Positions 27,869 to 36,020 of a stretch of DNA of 64,000 nt are shown here, in pieces; the stretch's first letter is position 1; each line of letters opens with the position of its first letter. Position numbers and translations under genes: made by a program. The notes under the pieces are model-generated. The model made no database searches. It was not told the origin of the DNA and saw only the letters and a list, made by a program, of their open reading frames with translations. The DNA is from Nocardioides panacis (lineage in GTDB: Bacteria; Actinomycetota; Actinomycetes; Propionibacteriales; Nocardioidaceae): NCBI RefSeq assembly GCF_019039255.1, contig NZ_CP077062.1:1860001-1924000 (forward strand), written 5' to 3'.

Positions 27869-28564
27869 TCAGCGGTCAGGGACGTCGAAGAGCTTCTCGC
27901 GCACGGCGTACATCACGGCGTCCATGCGCGAGTGGAGCTGGAGCTTCTCCAGGATGTTGCGCACGTGGTTCTTCACGGTGTTCTCGGAGATGAACAGCCG
28001 CGAGCCGATCTGCCGGTTGTTCAGGCCCTGCGCGACGAGCTTGAGCACCTCGAGCTCCCGCGCGGTCACCCGCGGGGTCGCGAGCTGGTCCCGGTCGGAG
28101 CGGGACAGCTGCTTGAACTCGTCGAGGAGCTTGATCGCCATCGAGGGACTGATCAGCGACTGCCCGTCCGCCACCACGCGCACGGCCTGCACGACCGCGT
28201 CGATGGAGGAGTCCTTGAGCAGGTAGCCGGCCGCGCCGTTCTTGACCGCGTCGTAGAGGTCGGCCTCCTCGTCGCTGACCGTCAGCATGATGATCCTGAC
28301 GGAGGGCGCGACCTCCTTGATGCTCGCGCACGCCTCGATGCCCGACCTCTTCGGCATGCGGACGTCCATCAAGATGACGTCCGGCGCGGTGGCTGCGGCC
28401 AGCTCGGTCGCGGCGACGCCGTCACCGGCCTCCCCCACCACCTCGATGCCGTCCTCCAGGCTGAGCAGCATCGTCAGCCCTCGACGAAACAGCTCCTCGT
28501 TGTCGACCACCGCCAACCGGACGGGTTCACCGCTGCCCCTGGGACGCTGCTCGGCGTCGTTCAT
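27869..28564 (-). CDS. NarL/LuxR-type response regulator
   Basis: The 231-residue protein has a receiver domain (LAVVDNEELFRRGL with acidic Asp21, phosphoacceptor Asp67 in ILMDVRMP, Lys in LLKDSS) and a LuxR-type helix-turn-helix (TARELEVLKLVAQGLNNRQIGSRLFISENTVKNHVRNILEKL). No histidine kinase is adjacent, so it is an orphan here; two-component partners may be elsewhere. A CATGAT element six bases before the ATG suggests a leaderless transcript. It lies just downstream of nothing obvious and upstream of the GGDEF-EAL gene on the same strand, 67 bases apart; co-regulation of c-di-GMP turnover is possible. Confidence 0.9.
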   Translation of the reverse strand: MNDAEQRPRGSGEPVRLAVVDNEELFRRGLTMLLSLEDGIEVVGEAGDGVAATELAAATAPDVILMDVRMPKRSGIEACASIKEVAPSVRIIMLTVSDEEADLYDAVKNGAAGYLLKDSSIDAVVQAVRVVADGQSLISPSMAIKLLDEFKQLSRSDRDQLATPRVTARELEVLKLVAQGLNNRQIGSRLFISENTVKNHVRNILEKLQLHSRMDAVMYAVREKLFDVPDR

Positions 28565-28706
28565 CCAGCGATCATGGCACGTTTCGCGCCCCGAGCACCC
28601 GCACGGAAGCTGATGGGCGCCGGATCGGCGTCCGCGGGGCCCTGAGCCGGGCCGACATCGACCGGGTCCTGACCACCTCGGTCCACGGCCACGCGCGCCC
28701 GCAGGC

Positions 28707-29951
28707 TCAGGCCGACGTGGGTCCGAGCTGGTCACGCCGCCGGGTGAGGTAGGCGACCTCGGCGGTGTTGCCGGCGAGCTCGATGGCCCGGTCGTACGCA
28801 GCGCGGGCCTCCCCCGAGCGGCCGAGCCGGCGCAGCAGGTCCGCGCGGGTGGCGTGGAAGGCGTGGTAGCCGCCGAGGTCCAGCCCGTCGACCAGGTGCA
28901 GCGCCACCTCGGGCCCGTCCAGCTCGGCGATCGCGACGGCGCGGTTGAGCGCCACGACCGGTGACGGGTCGATGCGGGTGAGCTGGTCGTAGAGGGCGGC
29001 GACCTGGGACCAGTCGGTGTCGCGTACGTCGCCCACGGAGGTGTGCACCGCGTTGATGGCGGCCAGGATCTGGTAGCGCCCGGCGGATCCCTGACCGGCG
29101 GAGACAGCGGCGATCCGCTCCCGGACCAGCGCGTGCCCCTCGGCGATCAGCGCGCGATCCCAGGCACCGCGGTCCTGCTCCCCGAGCGTGACCAGCTCGC
29201 CGGAGGGCGACACCCGTGCCGGCCGGCGGGCCTCGATGAGCAGCATCAGCGCCAGCAGCCCGGCCGCCTCGCCGTCGGACGGCATGAGCGTGTGCACCAG
29301 CCGGGTCAGCCGGATCGCCTCGAGGGTGAGGTCGCTGCGCACGGCCTCCTTCTCGGGGTCCGAGGTGAGGTACCCCTCGTTGAAGACCAGGAAGAGGACC
29401 GCCAGCACGCCGGAGACCCGGGCGGGGAGGTCCTCGGCGGACGGCACCCGGTAGGGGATCCTCGCCGCCTTGATCTTGCCCTTCGCGCGGGTGATCCGCT
29501 GCCCGACGGTGGTCTCCTGCACCAGGAAGGCGTGCGCGATCTCGGGCACGGTGAGCCCGCCGACCATGCGCAGCGTCAACGCGATCCGGGCCTCCATCGC
29601 CAGGGCCGGGTGGCAGCAGGTGAACAGCAGCCGGAGCCGGTCGTCCTCGATCGCGCCGGTTGGTGCGGGCGGCGTGTCGTCGTACAGCATCTGGGCCTCC
29701 TTCTGCTTGTCGTCCCGACGGGACTCCCGCCGCAGCCGGTCGATCGCTCGCCGGTTCGCGGTGGTGGTGATCCAGGCGCCGGGATTGGGAGGTACGCCGT
29801 CGGCGGGCCACCGCTCGACGGCCACCGCGAACGCCTCGGCTGCCATCTCCTCGGCGATGTCCAGGTCACCGAAGCGCCGGGTCAGCGAGGCGACCACCCG
29901 GGCCCACTCCTCGCGGTGGACCCGGGTGATCGCGTCGGCGACGACCGTCAC
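28707..29951 (-). CDS. ECF42-type RNA polymerase sigma factor with C-terminal TPR-like extension
   Basis: The 414-residue protein has sigma region 2 (WARVVASLTRRFGDLDIAEEMAAEAFAVAVERWP, NPGAWITTTANRRAIDRLRR), region 4 (ALTLRMVGGLTVPEIAHAFLVQETTVGQRITRAK), and a long C-terminal domain with FLVFNEGYLTS and a TPR-like end (RADLLRRLGRSGEARAAYDRAIELA). This architecture is the ECF42 group, which lacks an anti-sigma factor and is controlled through the C-terminal domain. Such genes usually follow a DGPF/YCII gene; here only a 25-codon ORF lies upstream, overlapping the GTG start (GTGA). Confidence 0.92.
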   Translation of the reverse strand: MTVVADAITRVHREEWARVVASLTRRFGDLDIAEEMAAEAFAVAVERWPADGVPPNPGAWITTTANRRAIDRLRRESRRDDKQKEAQMLYDDTPPAPTGAIEDDRLRLLFTCCHPALAMEARIALTLRMVGGLTVPEIAHAFLVQETTVGQRITRAKGKIKAARIPYRVPSAEDLPARVSGVLAVLFLVFNEGYLTSDPEKEAVRSDLTLEAIRLTRLVHTLMPSDGEAAGLLALMLLIEARRPARVSPSGELVTLGEQDRGAWDRALIAEGHALVRERIAAVSAGQGSAGRYQILAAINAVHTSVGDVRDTDWSQVAALYDQLTRIDPSPVVALNRAVAIAELDGPEVALHLVDGLDLGGYHAFHATRADLLRRLGRSGEARAAYDRAIELAGNTAEVAYLTRRRDQLGPTSA

Positions 29952-30025
29952 GCGACCGCGAGCGGACGGATCCGGACCTGGCCCCCGCAGGCCTTCGTGC
30001 AGACCCGCATCACGTGGCGCATCAT
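29948..30025 (-). CDS. 25-codon upstream ORF coupled to the ECF42 gene
   Basis: A 25-residue ORF with a strong GGAGGAG ribosome-binding site starts MMRHVMRVCTKACGGQ and ends in IRPLAVA, with its stop overlapping the sigma-factor GTG. The GG-x-x-x-IRPL ending resembles the C-terminus of DGPF/YCII proteins usually encoded next to ECF42 genes, so it could be a remnant of one or simply a leader that couples translation. Two Cys residues are present. Expression is not proven. Confidence 0.45.
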   Translation of the reverse strand: MMRHVMRVCTKACGGQVRIRPLAVA

Positions 30026-30774
30026 CTCTGTCTCCTCCGGTCTGGTGGGCCCGTCCGGCCCGCCCCTCACCCCTGCTACGAACGTCCCGGGGCCGATCCG
30101 ACACCCGGAGGACGATCTTCCCGCGGCGTACGTCGGAGCGCCCGGGAGCTTCGCCACCAAGATATGCCGGTGGCTCGGGCCACCGCCGGAGCAGCGCGGT
30201 CAGGTCGCACGTCCGTGCGCGCGCGCCCGGATGGCACCCACGAACGGCCCCATGCGGGCTACAGACAGCGGCCCACCCGGGGTGGACCATGGTCTCTTCA
30301 GGTTGGCCCGGACCCCGCCGACGGCACAGACGTTGGAACGAGGGGTCTCCGTGAGCATCGACTCTTGCCCGCCATCTGAACCGGCCCCTCTGCCGACCAC
30401 CGCTACCGCCGACCGGGCCGTCACAGGTCACGAGTCCTGCTGAGCGCTTTCTCGAGAACCGACCGTGGCTCCCCTCCCACCCGAGCCACGTCGGGACACC
30501 TGGCCCCACCCCACGCGGGCCAGGTGGGTCGGAGCGGTCCCAGCCTCTCGGGCCGGGACCGCTTCCGATCTTCTCGAGTGAAGCGACCGGAGCGTGCAGG
30601 AGATCCCTGACCTGGCGGCGGACCCTTCGGGGTCGCCGAGGGGGCGTGACAAAGCGGCGAACTCTGCCCTGTCTTCCCAAGGCGGAGATCGTCACTACCC
30701 CTGTCCGGTCAACGTACGCCCGCAGCGGGACCAGACGGGGGAAAGGACCTCTTTCGTGGGAGATGTCCAGACAG
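30026..30774. other. 749-base intergenic region, rich in stem-loops
   Basis: No protein gene that I can support lies here. The part near 30026 must contain the promoter of the short ORF and ECF42 gene; the part near 30774 is the 3' flank of the epimerase gene. Between 30459 and 30638 four stem-loops follow one another: 30459-30494 (12-bp stem with one bulge), 30497-30526 (9-bp perfect stem), 30533-30563 (9-bp perfect stem) and 30616-30638 (stem of 9 with a TTCG tetraloop and one bulge). A possible 30-codon plus-strand ORF (30351-30443, GTG start with GAGGGG upstream) is too weak to call. I find no match to a riboswitch, tRNA, tmRNA, RNase P or SRP RNA. Confidence 0.5.
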
Positions 30775-31737
30775 CTACCGGTCTGTGGCTGATCCCCCGT
30801 GCCGGGGTCCTCGACGCTGTTCGACCGCTGGCTCAGCCCGGCCCGGATCCGGGTCGGCCAGCACGTCGCGCCAGGAGTGCCGCGGGGCGTAGCCGAGGAG
30901 CTCGCGAGCCTTGTCGATGGCGTAGAAGGTCTCGTCGCGGCCCATCTCCCGCCGCACCTCCACCGTGTCGTAGAACCGGTCCCGGACCTCCTGGGTCGTC
31001 GCCGCCACGGACATGTCGGCGTTGGCCACGTTGAAGACCTCGTAGCCCAGCCCGTCGGTGTCCAGGCAGCGCTGCACCATCTGCCCGAGGTCGCGGGCGT
31101 CGATGTAGGCGAACAGGTTGCGGCGCCGCAGCGTCGGGTCCGCGAGGAAGGGCGGGAACATCTCGGCGTACTCGTGCGGCTCGATGACGTTGTTGATCCG
31201 CAGGCCGTAGACGTCCCCGCCGGTGCGGGCCTGGAACGAGCGCGCGGTCACCTCACCGGCCACCTTGGACATCGCGTAGGCATCCTCGGGGACCGTCGGG
31301 TGCTCCTCGTCGACCGGGACGTAGAGCGGACGTCGCTCGCCCTGGCCGAAGCAGACGCCGTACGTCGTCTCCGAGGACGCGAACACGACCTTGCGCACCC
31401 CCAACCGGGTCGCGGCCTCGAGCACGTTGTAGGTGCTCAGCACGTTCGTCGCGTACGTCGCCGCGTCCGACGCCAGCAGGATCCGCGGCACCGCGGCGAA
31501 GTGCACGACGGCGTCGTAGGACGGCTTCTCCGGCAGGTCCAGCTCCTCGAAGCTCGCCAGACCGGCCAACGCCGAGTAGGTCTCACCGGCATCGGTGAGG
31601 TCGACCCGCAGGTCGGCCACCCCCGGGTGCCCCAGCGGGACGAGGTCGGCGTTGGTGACGTGGTGGCCCTGCTCGGCGAGGTAGGGCGCGACGTGCCGGC
31701 CGGCCTTGCCGCTGCCGCCGGTGAAGAAGATGCGCAT
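30775..31737 (-). CDS. NAD-dependent epimerase/dehydratase (extended SDR)
   Basis: This 320-residue SDR enzyme has the Rossmann signature RIFFTGGSGKAGRHVAPYLAEQGH, the NAD-contacting VVHFAAVPR, and the active-site YAMSKVAGE (YxxxK) with SSETTYG upstream supplying Ser/Thr. It is of the extended UDP-sugar epimerase/dehydratase type. The substrate is not predictable; no sugar-nucleotide genes are adjacent. ATG at 31737 is preferred over an overlapping GTG three bases upstream because the AAGGAGG site lies just ahead. Its last 25 residues are Arg/Gly/Pro-rich and not part of the fold. Confidence 0.87.
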   Translation of the reverse strand: MRIFFTGGSGKAGRHVAPYLAEQGHHVTNADLVPLGHPGVADLRVDLTDAGETYSALAGLASFEELDLPEKPSYDAVVHFAAVPRILLASDAATYATNVLSTYNVLEAATRLGVRKVVFASSETTYGVCFGQGERRPLYVPVDEEHPTVPEDAYAMSKVAGEVTARSFQARTGGDVYGLRINNVIEPHEYAEMFPPFLADPTLRRRNLFAYIDARDLGQMVQRCLDTDGLGYEVFNVANADMSVAATTQEVRDRFYDTVEVRREMGRDETFYAIDKARELLGYAPRHSWRDVLADPDPGRAEPAVEQRRGPRHGGSATDR

Positions 31738-31764
31738 CACCCTCCTTACCCGTGATCCCGGTGG

Positions 31765-32535
31765 TCAGTCCTGCCGCACCGACCCGCCGGCACGGCCCAG
31801 GACGTCCAGGTCGCGCACCGCGTAGCGGTGGTGCTCCCACTCCTCCTCGAGGATCGTGTGCAGGCAGGAGAGGACCGTCTCCTGGTGTGCGGGGTCGTGC
31901 GGGTTCGGACGTCCGGACCCCAGCAGCTCGGGCGACACCGTCGCGAGGAAGTCCCGCACCATGGCGACGCGTCCCGCCCGGGCCTCGAGCACCTCGCCGT
32001 ACGACGGGTCGACCGTCGTGCCGGTCGACCGGTCGACACCGTCCTCGTCGGTGGCGGCGTCGAGCAGGCCGAGGGGGTGGAACGGCTGCTCGATCGCCAG
32101 GATCGCCCGACCCAGCCACATGTCCGTGGCAAGGACGAGGTGCCGGAGGGTCTGCGCGAACGACCATTCCCCACCGACCGAGACGTCGACGGCGCCGGCC
32201 GGCAGGGCCGCGACGCGCTCGAGCGTGGCCGTCCAGGTGCGCTCCAGGGCGACCCAGGCCTCACGCAGCCCCTCCGGATCGCCGGAGCGCCGGTCGGCGC
32301 GCCCGGGAAAGCGGCGATTGAGCTCGGCCTCGACGAATGGGATCACGTCGACGCCGTTGACGTGCAGGGACCCCTCGCCGTCGAACAGCCACGGCGCGTC
32401 GACCTCCAGCTCCTGCACCTCGACCCCGCGCATCACGACGCCGGACAGGTCTGCCCCGACGAACCGGGCGCCCCGCAGGTCCGTGTCGACGAACTCTGCG
32501 CCCCGCAGCTCGTCGGACCGAGTGAAGGTTGCCAT
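31765..32535 (-). CDS. Pentapeptide-repeat plus DinB-like (mycothiol-dependent enzyme fold) protein
   Basis: The 256-residue protein starts with short pentapeptide-like repeats (LRGAEFVDTDLRGARFVGADLSGVVMRG, residues about 9-36) joined to a DinB four-helix bundle (WSFAQTLRHLVLATDMWLGRAIL; C-terminal ILEEEWEHHRYAVRDLDVL). The His in LRHLV and the HH in EEWEHHRYA suit the metal triad of DinB-fold enzymes, some of which use mycothiol in actinobacteria. The reaction is unknown. The ATG has an AAGGAGGAG site. It lies 28 bases upstream of the epimerase start in the same direction and is probably in an operon with it. Confidence 0.8.
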   Translation of the reverse strand: MATFTRSDELRGAEFVDTDLRGARFVGADLSGVVMRGVEVQELEVDAPWLFDGEGSLHVNGVDVIPFVEAELNRRFPGRADRRSGDPEGLREAWVALERTWTATLERVAALPAGAVDVSVGGEWSFAQTLRHLVLATDMWLGRAILAIEQPFHPLGLLDAATDEDGVDRSTGTTVDPSYGEVLEARAGRVAMVRDFLATVSPELLGSGRPNPHDPAHQETVLSCLHTILEEEWEHHRYAVRDLDVLGRAGGSVRQD

Positions 32536-32600
32536 GTCTCTCCTCCTTGTCCAGCGCCTACGCGCCTCACCGTCGGTTGTCGGGTGTCGGCCCTGACTGC

Positions 32601-33020
32601 TCAGTCCACGGCGAGCAGCACGCAGCAGACCGCCAGGAGGGCCGTGACGACGCCGGCTCCCCAACGCTCGAGTGGATGGCGACCACGTGCGTTGCCGAGC
32701 GTGTTCAGCGCGAAGAGGACGGCCATGCCCCACAGGACGGCCGTCAGCACGTCGACGGTGACCGGCCCCCGACCGACGACCGCGACGGACGCGAGCACGA
32801 CCCAGGAGGCGGCGAGCAGCACCAGCACCGCGACGCCGCTGCCGAGCCGGTAGCCCGTCGGCAGCGCGCCGTGGGAGACCACCCGCCCGCCGTACGCCGC
32901 CGCGCCCCACGGCGCTCCGACGGCGAGTCCCAGCTGGAAGGCTGCAGCCAGCGCCAGCAGCGCCACGGCGAGCAGGGCGATCACCTCGATGTCCACGGAC
33001 AGGATGCTGTCACGTGGCAC
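32601..33020 (-). CDS. Four-TM hypothetical membrane protein
   Basis: The 139-residue protein has four hydrophobic helices (around residues 11-33, 50-75, 82-102, 116-137) and no recognised motif. ARGRHPLERWGAG between helices 3 and 4 is typical of a small actinobacterial membrane protein family of unknown role. Two GTG starts are possible (33020 or 32996) and neither has a strong ribosome-binding site. Confidence 0.6.
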   Translation of the reverse strand: MPRDSILSVDIEVIALLAVALLALAAAFQLGLAVGAPWGAAAYGGRVVSHGALPTGYRLGSGVAVLVLLAASWVVLASVAVVGRGPVTVDVLTAVLWGMAVLFALNTLGNARGRHPLERWGAGVVTALLAVCCVLLAVD

Positions 33021-33071
33021 GCGCCGAGGGCCCGCGACGCGACGGCCCCGCCCCGGCGTGCCGCCGTCGGC

Positions 33072-33884
33072 TCAGCTGGTGACGTCCTTGGCGGCGAAGC
33101 GTGCCCACGCGGCGAGCCAGAACACGATCGTGTATGCGGCGGCGACGTACAGGCCCTGCTGGACTCCGCCCAGGGCGACCGGGTCCCGGAAGAGGTCGCC
33201 GAACGCCAGCCAGTGGTGGGTGATCAGGAAGGGGTGGATCCAGGCGATCTGCGGGATCGTGTCCAGGATGAAGCTGGCGGTGCTGAAGATGACGACCGCG
33301 ATCATCGCGCCGATCGGCTGCTCGGTCAGGGTGGAGACGAACAGCCCCACCGCCCCCAGGGACGCGAAGCACAGGCCGAGGTAGACCGACGCCAGCAGCA
33401 CCCTGAGCAGGCCGTCGGCGAACCCGATCTGCGACCCCGACAGCAGCGTCATGCTGCCGCCGCCGAACAGCGCCAGCCCCAGCAGCACCCCGGTCAGCGT
33501 CACCGTCAGGGTCGCCGCCAGGGCGAAGACCACGATCGCGAGGTACTTCACGGCCAGCAGGCGGGCGCGCTGGACCGGCACCGTCAGCAGGTAGCGGAGG
33601 GTGCCGATGTTGGCCTCGCCGGCCACCGAGTCACCCGAGATCGCGGCCACGGCCAGGGGCAGGAACAGCCCGAGCTCGATGGTGAGGGAGGCCAGTGCCA
33701 CGAACAGGCCGTTCTCGGTGATGGAGCTGAAGAAGTCGGGTCCCCCGCCGTCGTTCCCGGGCGAGGAGACCTTCACCGCGACCGAGATCAGCACCGGCAC
33801 CGCGGCGAGCACCAGCAGGCCTGCCTGGTTGCGGCGCCGCAGGAAGATCAGCCTGAGCTCGGAGCGCAGGAACCGGGTCGACAC
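33072..33884 (-). CDS. ABC-2-type transporter permease
   Basis: The 270-residue membrane protein has about six helices, with the N-terminal SELRLIFLRRRNQAGLLVLAAVPVLISVAV and the ABC-2 pattern ISGDSVAGEANIGTLRYLLTVPVQRARLLAVKY. It pairs with the upstream ATPase to form an exporter. I used GTG at 33884. A CTG at 33917, overlapping the ATPase stop in CTGA exactly as GTG/ATG do at other junctions here, would add TWSTYVGPRG, which looks like real protein, so a CTG start or a base error is possible. Confidence 0.85.
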   Translation of the reverse strand: MSTRFLRSELRLIFLRRRNQAGLLVLAAVPVLISVAVKVSSPGNDGGGPDFFSSITENGLFVALASLTIELGLFLPLAVAAISGDSVAGEANIGTLRYLLTVPVQRARLLAVKYLAIVVFALAATLTVTLTGVLLGLALFGGGSMTLLSGSQIGFADGLLRVLLASVYLGLCFASLGAVGLFVSTLTEQPIGAMIAVVIFSTASFILDTIPQIAWIHPFLITHHWLAFGDLFRDPVALGGVQQGLYVAAAYTIVFWLAAWARFAAKDVTS

Positions 33885-33913
33885 CCCCCGGGGACCGACG
33901 TACGTCGACCACG

Positions 33914-34849
33914 TCAGCTGCTGACATCGAAGCCCTCCCCCGTCAACGACACGAACACGTCCTCCAAGGAGGGGCTGGCGACCCGGAACCCGACGACCGG
34001 CACGCCCTGGTGGACACAGGCGACGACGATCTTCTCCGGTGCGATCCGTCCGAGCGTCCCGGTGGCCGAAGCGTGGTGGGTGCGGACGTCGGTGAGCCCC
34101 AGCTCCCGCATGATGCGCGCAGCCTCCTGCGGCTGGTCGGTGTCCACGACCGCCTCGGGCTCGGCGCCGGTCCGCAGCTCCGCGGCCGTGCCCTGCGCCA
34201 CCAGCTTCCCGACGTGCATGACCCCGATGTGCGTGCACATCTGCTCGACCTCGGACAGCAGGTGGCTGGACACGAGCACGGTCGTGCCCTCGTCGGAGAG
34301 CGACCCGACCAGGGACCTCACCTCCCGCGTGCCCTGGGGGTCGAGGCCGTTGGTCGGCTCGTCGAGCACGAGGAGGTCACGACGGCGCAGCAGGGCACTG
34401 GCGATGGCGAGCCGCTGACGCATGCCGAGCGAGTACGCGCGGTAGCGCTTGCCGGCCGCGGCCAGCAGGCCCACCCGGTCCAGGGCGGCGTCGATCCGCG
34501 CGCGCGCCGTCCGGGCGTCGGTCGTGCGGTCGGCGGCGTCGAGCCGGGCGAGGTTCTCCCGTCCCGACAGGTACGGGTGGAACGCCGGGCCCTCGACCAG
34601 GGCGCCGACGCGGCTCAGCACCTCCGAGGCCCGGGCCGGGATCGGTTGCCCGAGGAGCTCGACCTCACCGGCGGTGGGGGTGACCAGACCGAGGAGCATC
34701 CGGATGGTGGTGGTCTTGCCCGAACCGTTCGGCCCCAGGAACCCGTAGACCGCCCCCGCCGGGACGAGCAGGTCGAGGGAGTCCACCGCCACCTGGTGCT
34801 TGAACCGCTTGGTCAGCCCGGAGGTGGCGACGGCCGCCGCGCCGCCCAT
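33914..34849 (-). CDS. ABC transporter ATP-binding protein
   Basis: The 311-residue ATPase has Walker A GPNGSGKTT, the signature SLGMRQRLAIA (LSGGQ variant), Walker B LLVLDEPTNGLD and the switch His in VSSHLLSEVE. The C-terminal extension is typical of drug or peptide exporters. Its ATG overlaps the stop of the LolA-like gene (TGATG) and its stop precedes the permease by a few bases, giving a three-gene operon. Substrate unknown. Confidence 0.92.
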   Translation of the reverse strand: MGGAAAVATSGLTKRFKHQVAVDSLDLLVPAGAVYGFLGPNGSGKTTTIRMLLGLVTPTAGEVELLGQPIPARASEVLSRVGALVEGPAFHPYLSGRENLARLDAADRTTDARTARARIDAALDRVGLLAAAGKRYRAYSLGMRQRLAIASALLRRRDLLVLDEPTNGLDPQGTREVRSLVGSLSDEGTTVLVSSHLLSEVEQMCTHIGVMHVGKLVAQGTAAELRTGAEPEAVVDTDQPQEAARIMRELGLTDVRTHHASATGTLGRIAPEKIVVACVHQGVPVVGFRVASPSLEDVFVSLTGEGFDVSS

Positions 34850-35940
34850 CAACGACCCAGCGCCGAGTACAGGGCCTCCGGCGCGACCGCGCCGACCACC
34901 ACCCGGCCGTCGTCGGTCAGGAGGGCCGAGAACAGCGTCCCCTTCAGGAGGTGCCCCGATCCCCACGACCCGCTGACGGTGGGCAGCGCCTGGAGCACCC
35001 CCTGCATCGAGCCGGACCCCGAGGTGGCTCCCGCGGGCACCCGGGCGACGACCACGGAGGTCCAGCCGGTCCCCACCACCCGGGGTCGGGCGCCGGCGGC
35101 GAGCGAGGGGGAGGCGGGGTTCTTGCCCGACGGGGTGCCCTGCGCGCTGCCGGACTCGGTGACCTTGGTGCCCGGCGGCGGGTTGAACCGGAACACCGAG
35201 GCGGCCGGCGTCGTCGGGTCGAAGGAGGTGAAGCCCACCTCGAAGGCCGGCTTGAAGACGTTCTTGGCGAACACCTGCACGCGGGTCGGGACGTGCGTCC
35301 TGCCGTCGATGGCGATGCGCACCGAGTCGACGAGCGTGCCGGTGTCCCGTGGCTGGAGCACGAGCTCGTACGCCGACCGGCCGGCCACCACCGCCGTACC
35401 GTCGGTGCTGACCCGGGTGGACGGCGAGATCGCCTTCAGGGCGGTGTCGGCCGCCTGCTGCGGCGTGACCGGCGACCCCGAGCCGACGGTGCCGGGCGCG
35501 TCGGTCGTGGACGGTTCGACCGTGCGGTGGGTGGCGCTCTTGTCGGCGCTCGACCAGGACCACAGGTCGGGACCGCTGCGGACCAGGTCCGACTCCCCCA
35601 GCGACCCCAGCAGCGCCAGCCGGATCCGGTTCGGTCCGGCGTACCACAGGCGCAAGGTGTGCGATCCGGCGACGAGCGAGGTCAGGTCCGAGCTGCCGCT
35701 GCCGCCGACCCCGGGGAGGCTGGGGAGGCCGAGGTTGCTGTTCTGCACGACGGTGCCGGACAGCCCGTCGAGCCGCGCGCTCTGGACGTCGACGAGGAGC
35801 TGCGAGGCGCTGCGGTGCGGGAGTCCGTCCCGGGCGCTGGCGGTGATTGCTCCGACCAGGGAGCCGCCGGTGGCGAGGAGGACGGCGGCCACGACGGGCG
35901 CGGTCCAGCGCAGGGTGGGGCGGTGCTCGAACAGGCTCAT
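34849..35940 (-). CDS. LolA-like outer-surface/lipoprotein-carrier-fold protein
   Basis: The 363-residue protein has an N-terminal membrane anchor (TAPVVAAVLLATGGSLVGAITA, about residues 13-34) and an extracytoplasmic domain resembling the LolA/DUF2092 fold (VDVQSARLDGLSGTVVQNSNLGLP, LWYAGPNRIRLALLGSLGESDLVRSG, VQVFAKNVFKPAFEVGFTSFDPTTPAAS). In actinobacteria this family often lies with an ABC transporter and a two-component system, as here, and may sense or carry lipid or peptide. It is first in the operon and divergent from the response regulator, with an 80-base intergenic region. Confidence 0.75.
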   Translation of the reverse strand: MSLFEHRPTLRWTAPVVAAVLLATGGSLVGAITASARDGLPHRSASQLLVDVQSARLDGLSGTVVQNSNLGLPSLPGVGGSGSSDLTSLVAGSHTLRLWYAGPNRIRLALLGSLGESDLVRSGPDLWSWSSADKSATHRTVEPSTTDAPGTVGSGSPVTPQQAADTALKAISPSTRVSTDGTAVVAGRSAYELVLQPRDTGTLVDSVRIAIDGRTHVPTRVQVFAKNVFKPAFEVGFTSFDPTTPAASVFRFNPPPGTKVTESGSAQGTPSGKNPASPSLAAGARPRVVGTGWTSVVVARVPAGATSGSGSMQGVLQALPTVSGSWGSGHLLKGTLFSALLTDDGRVVVGAVAPEALYSALGR

Positions 35941-36020
35941 GGGCACAGCCTGCCGCAGGCTCGCTGTGAGATCGCTGAGAACCTGTGCGCCCGCTCAGCA
36001 GGGCGTGCCACGCTGGGGCC

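Noticed and set aside
30351-30443. 30-codon plus-strand ORF with a GAGGGG site
   Set aside because: The Pro/Thr/Ala-rich peptide resembles no family I know, and there is no independent support.
30026-30774. A known riboswitch, tmRNA, RNase P or SRP RNA in the stem-loop region
   Set aside because: The conserved sequence elements of these RNAs are not visible. The region is described only as structured.
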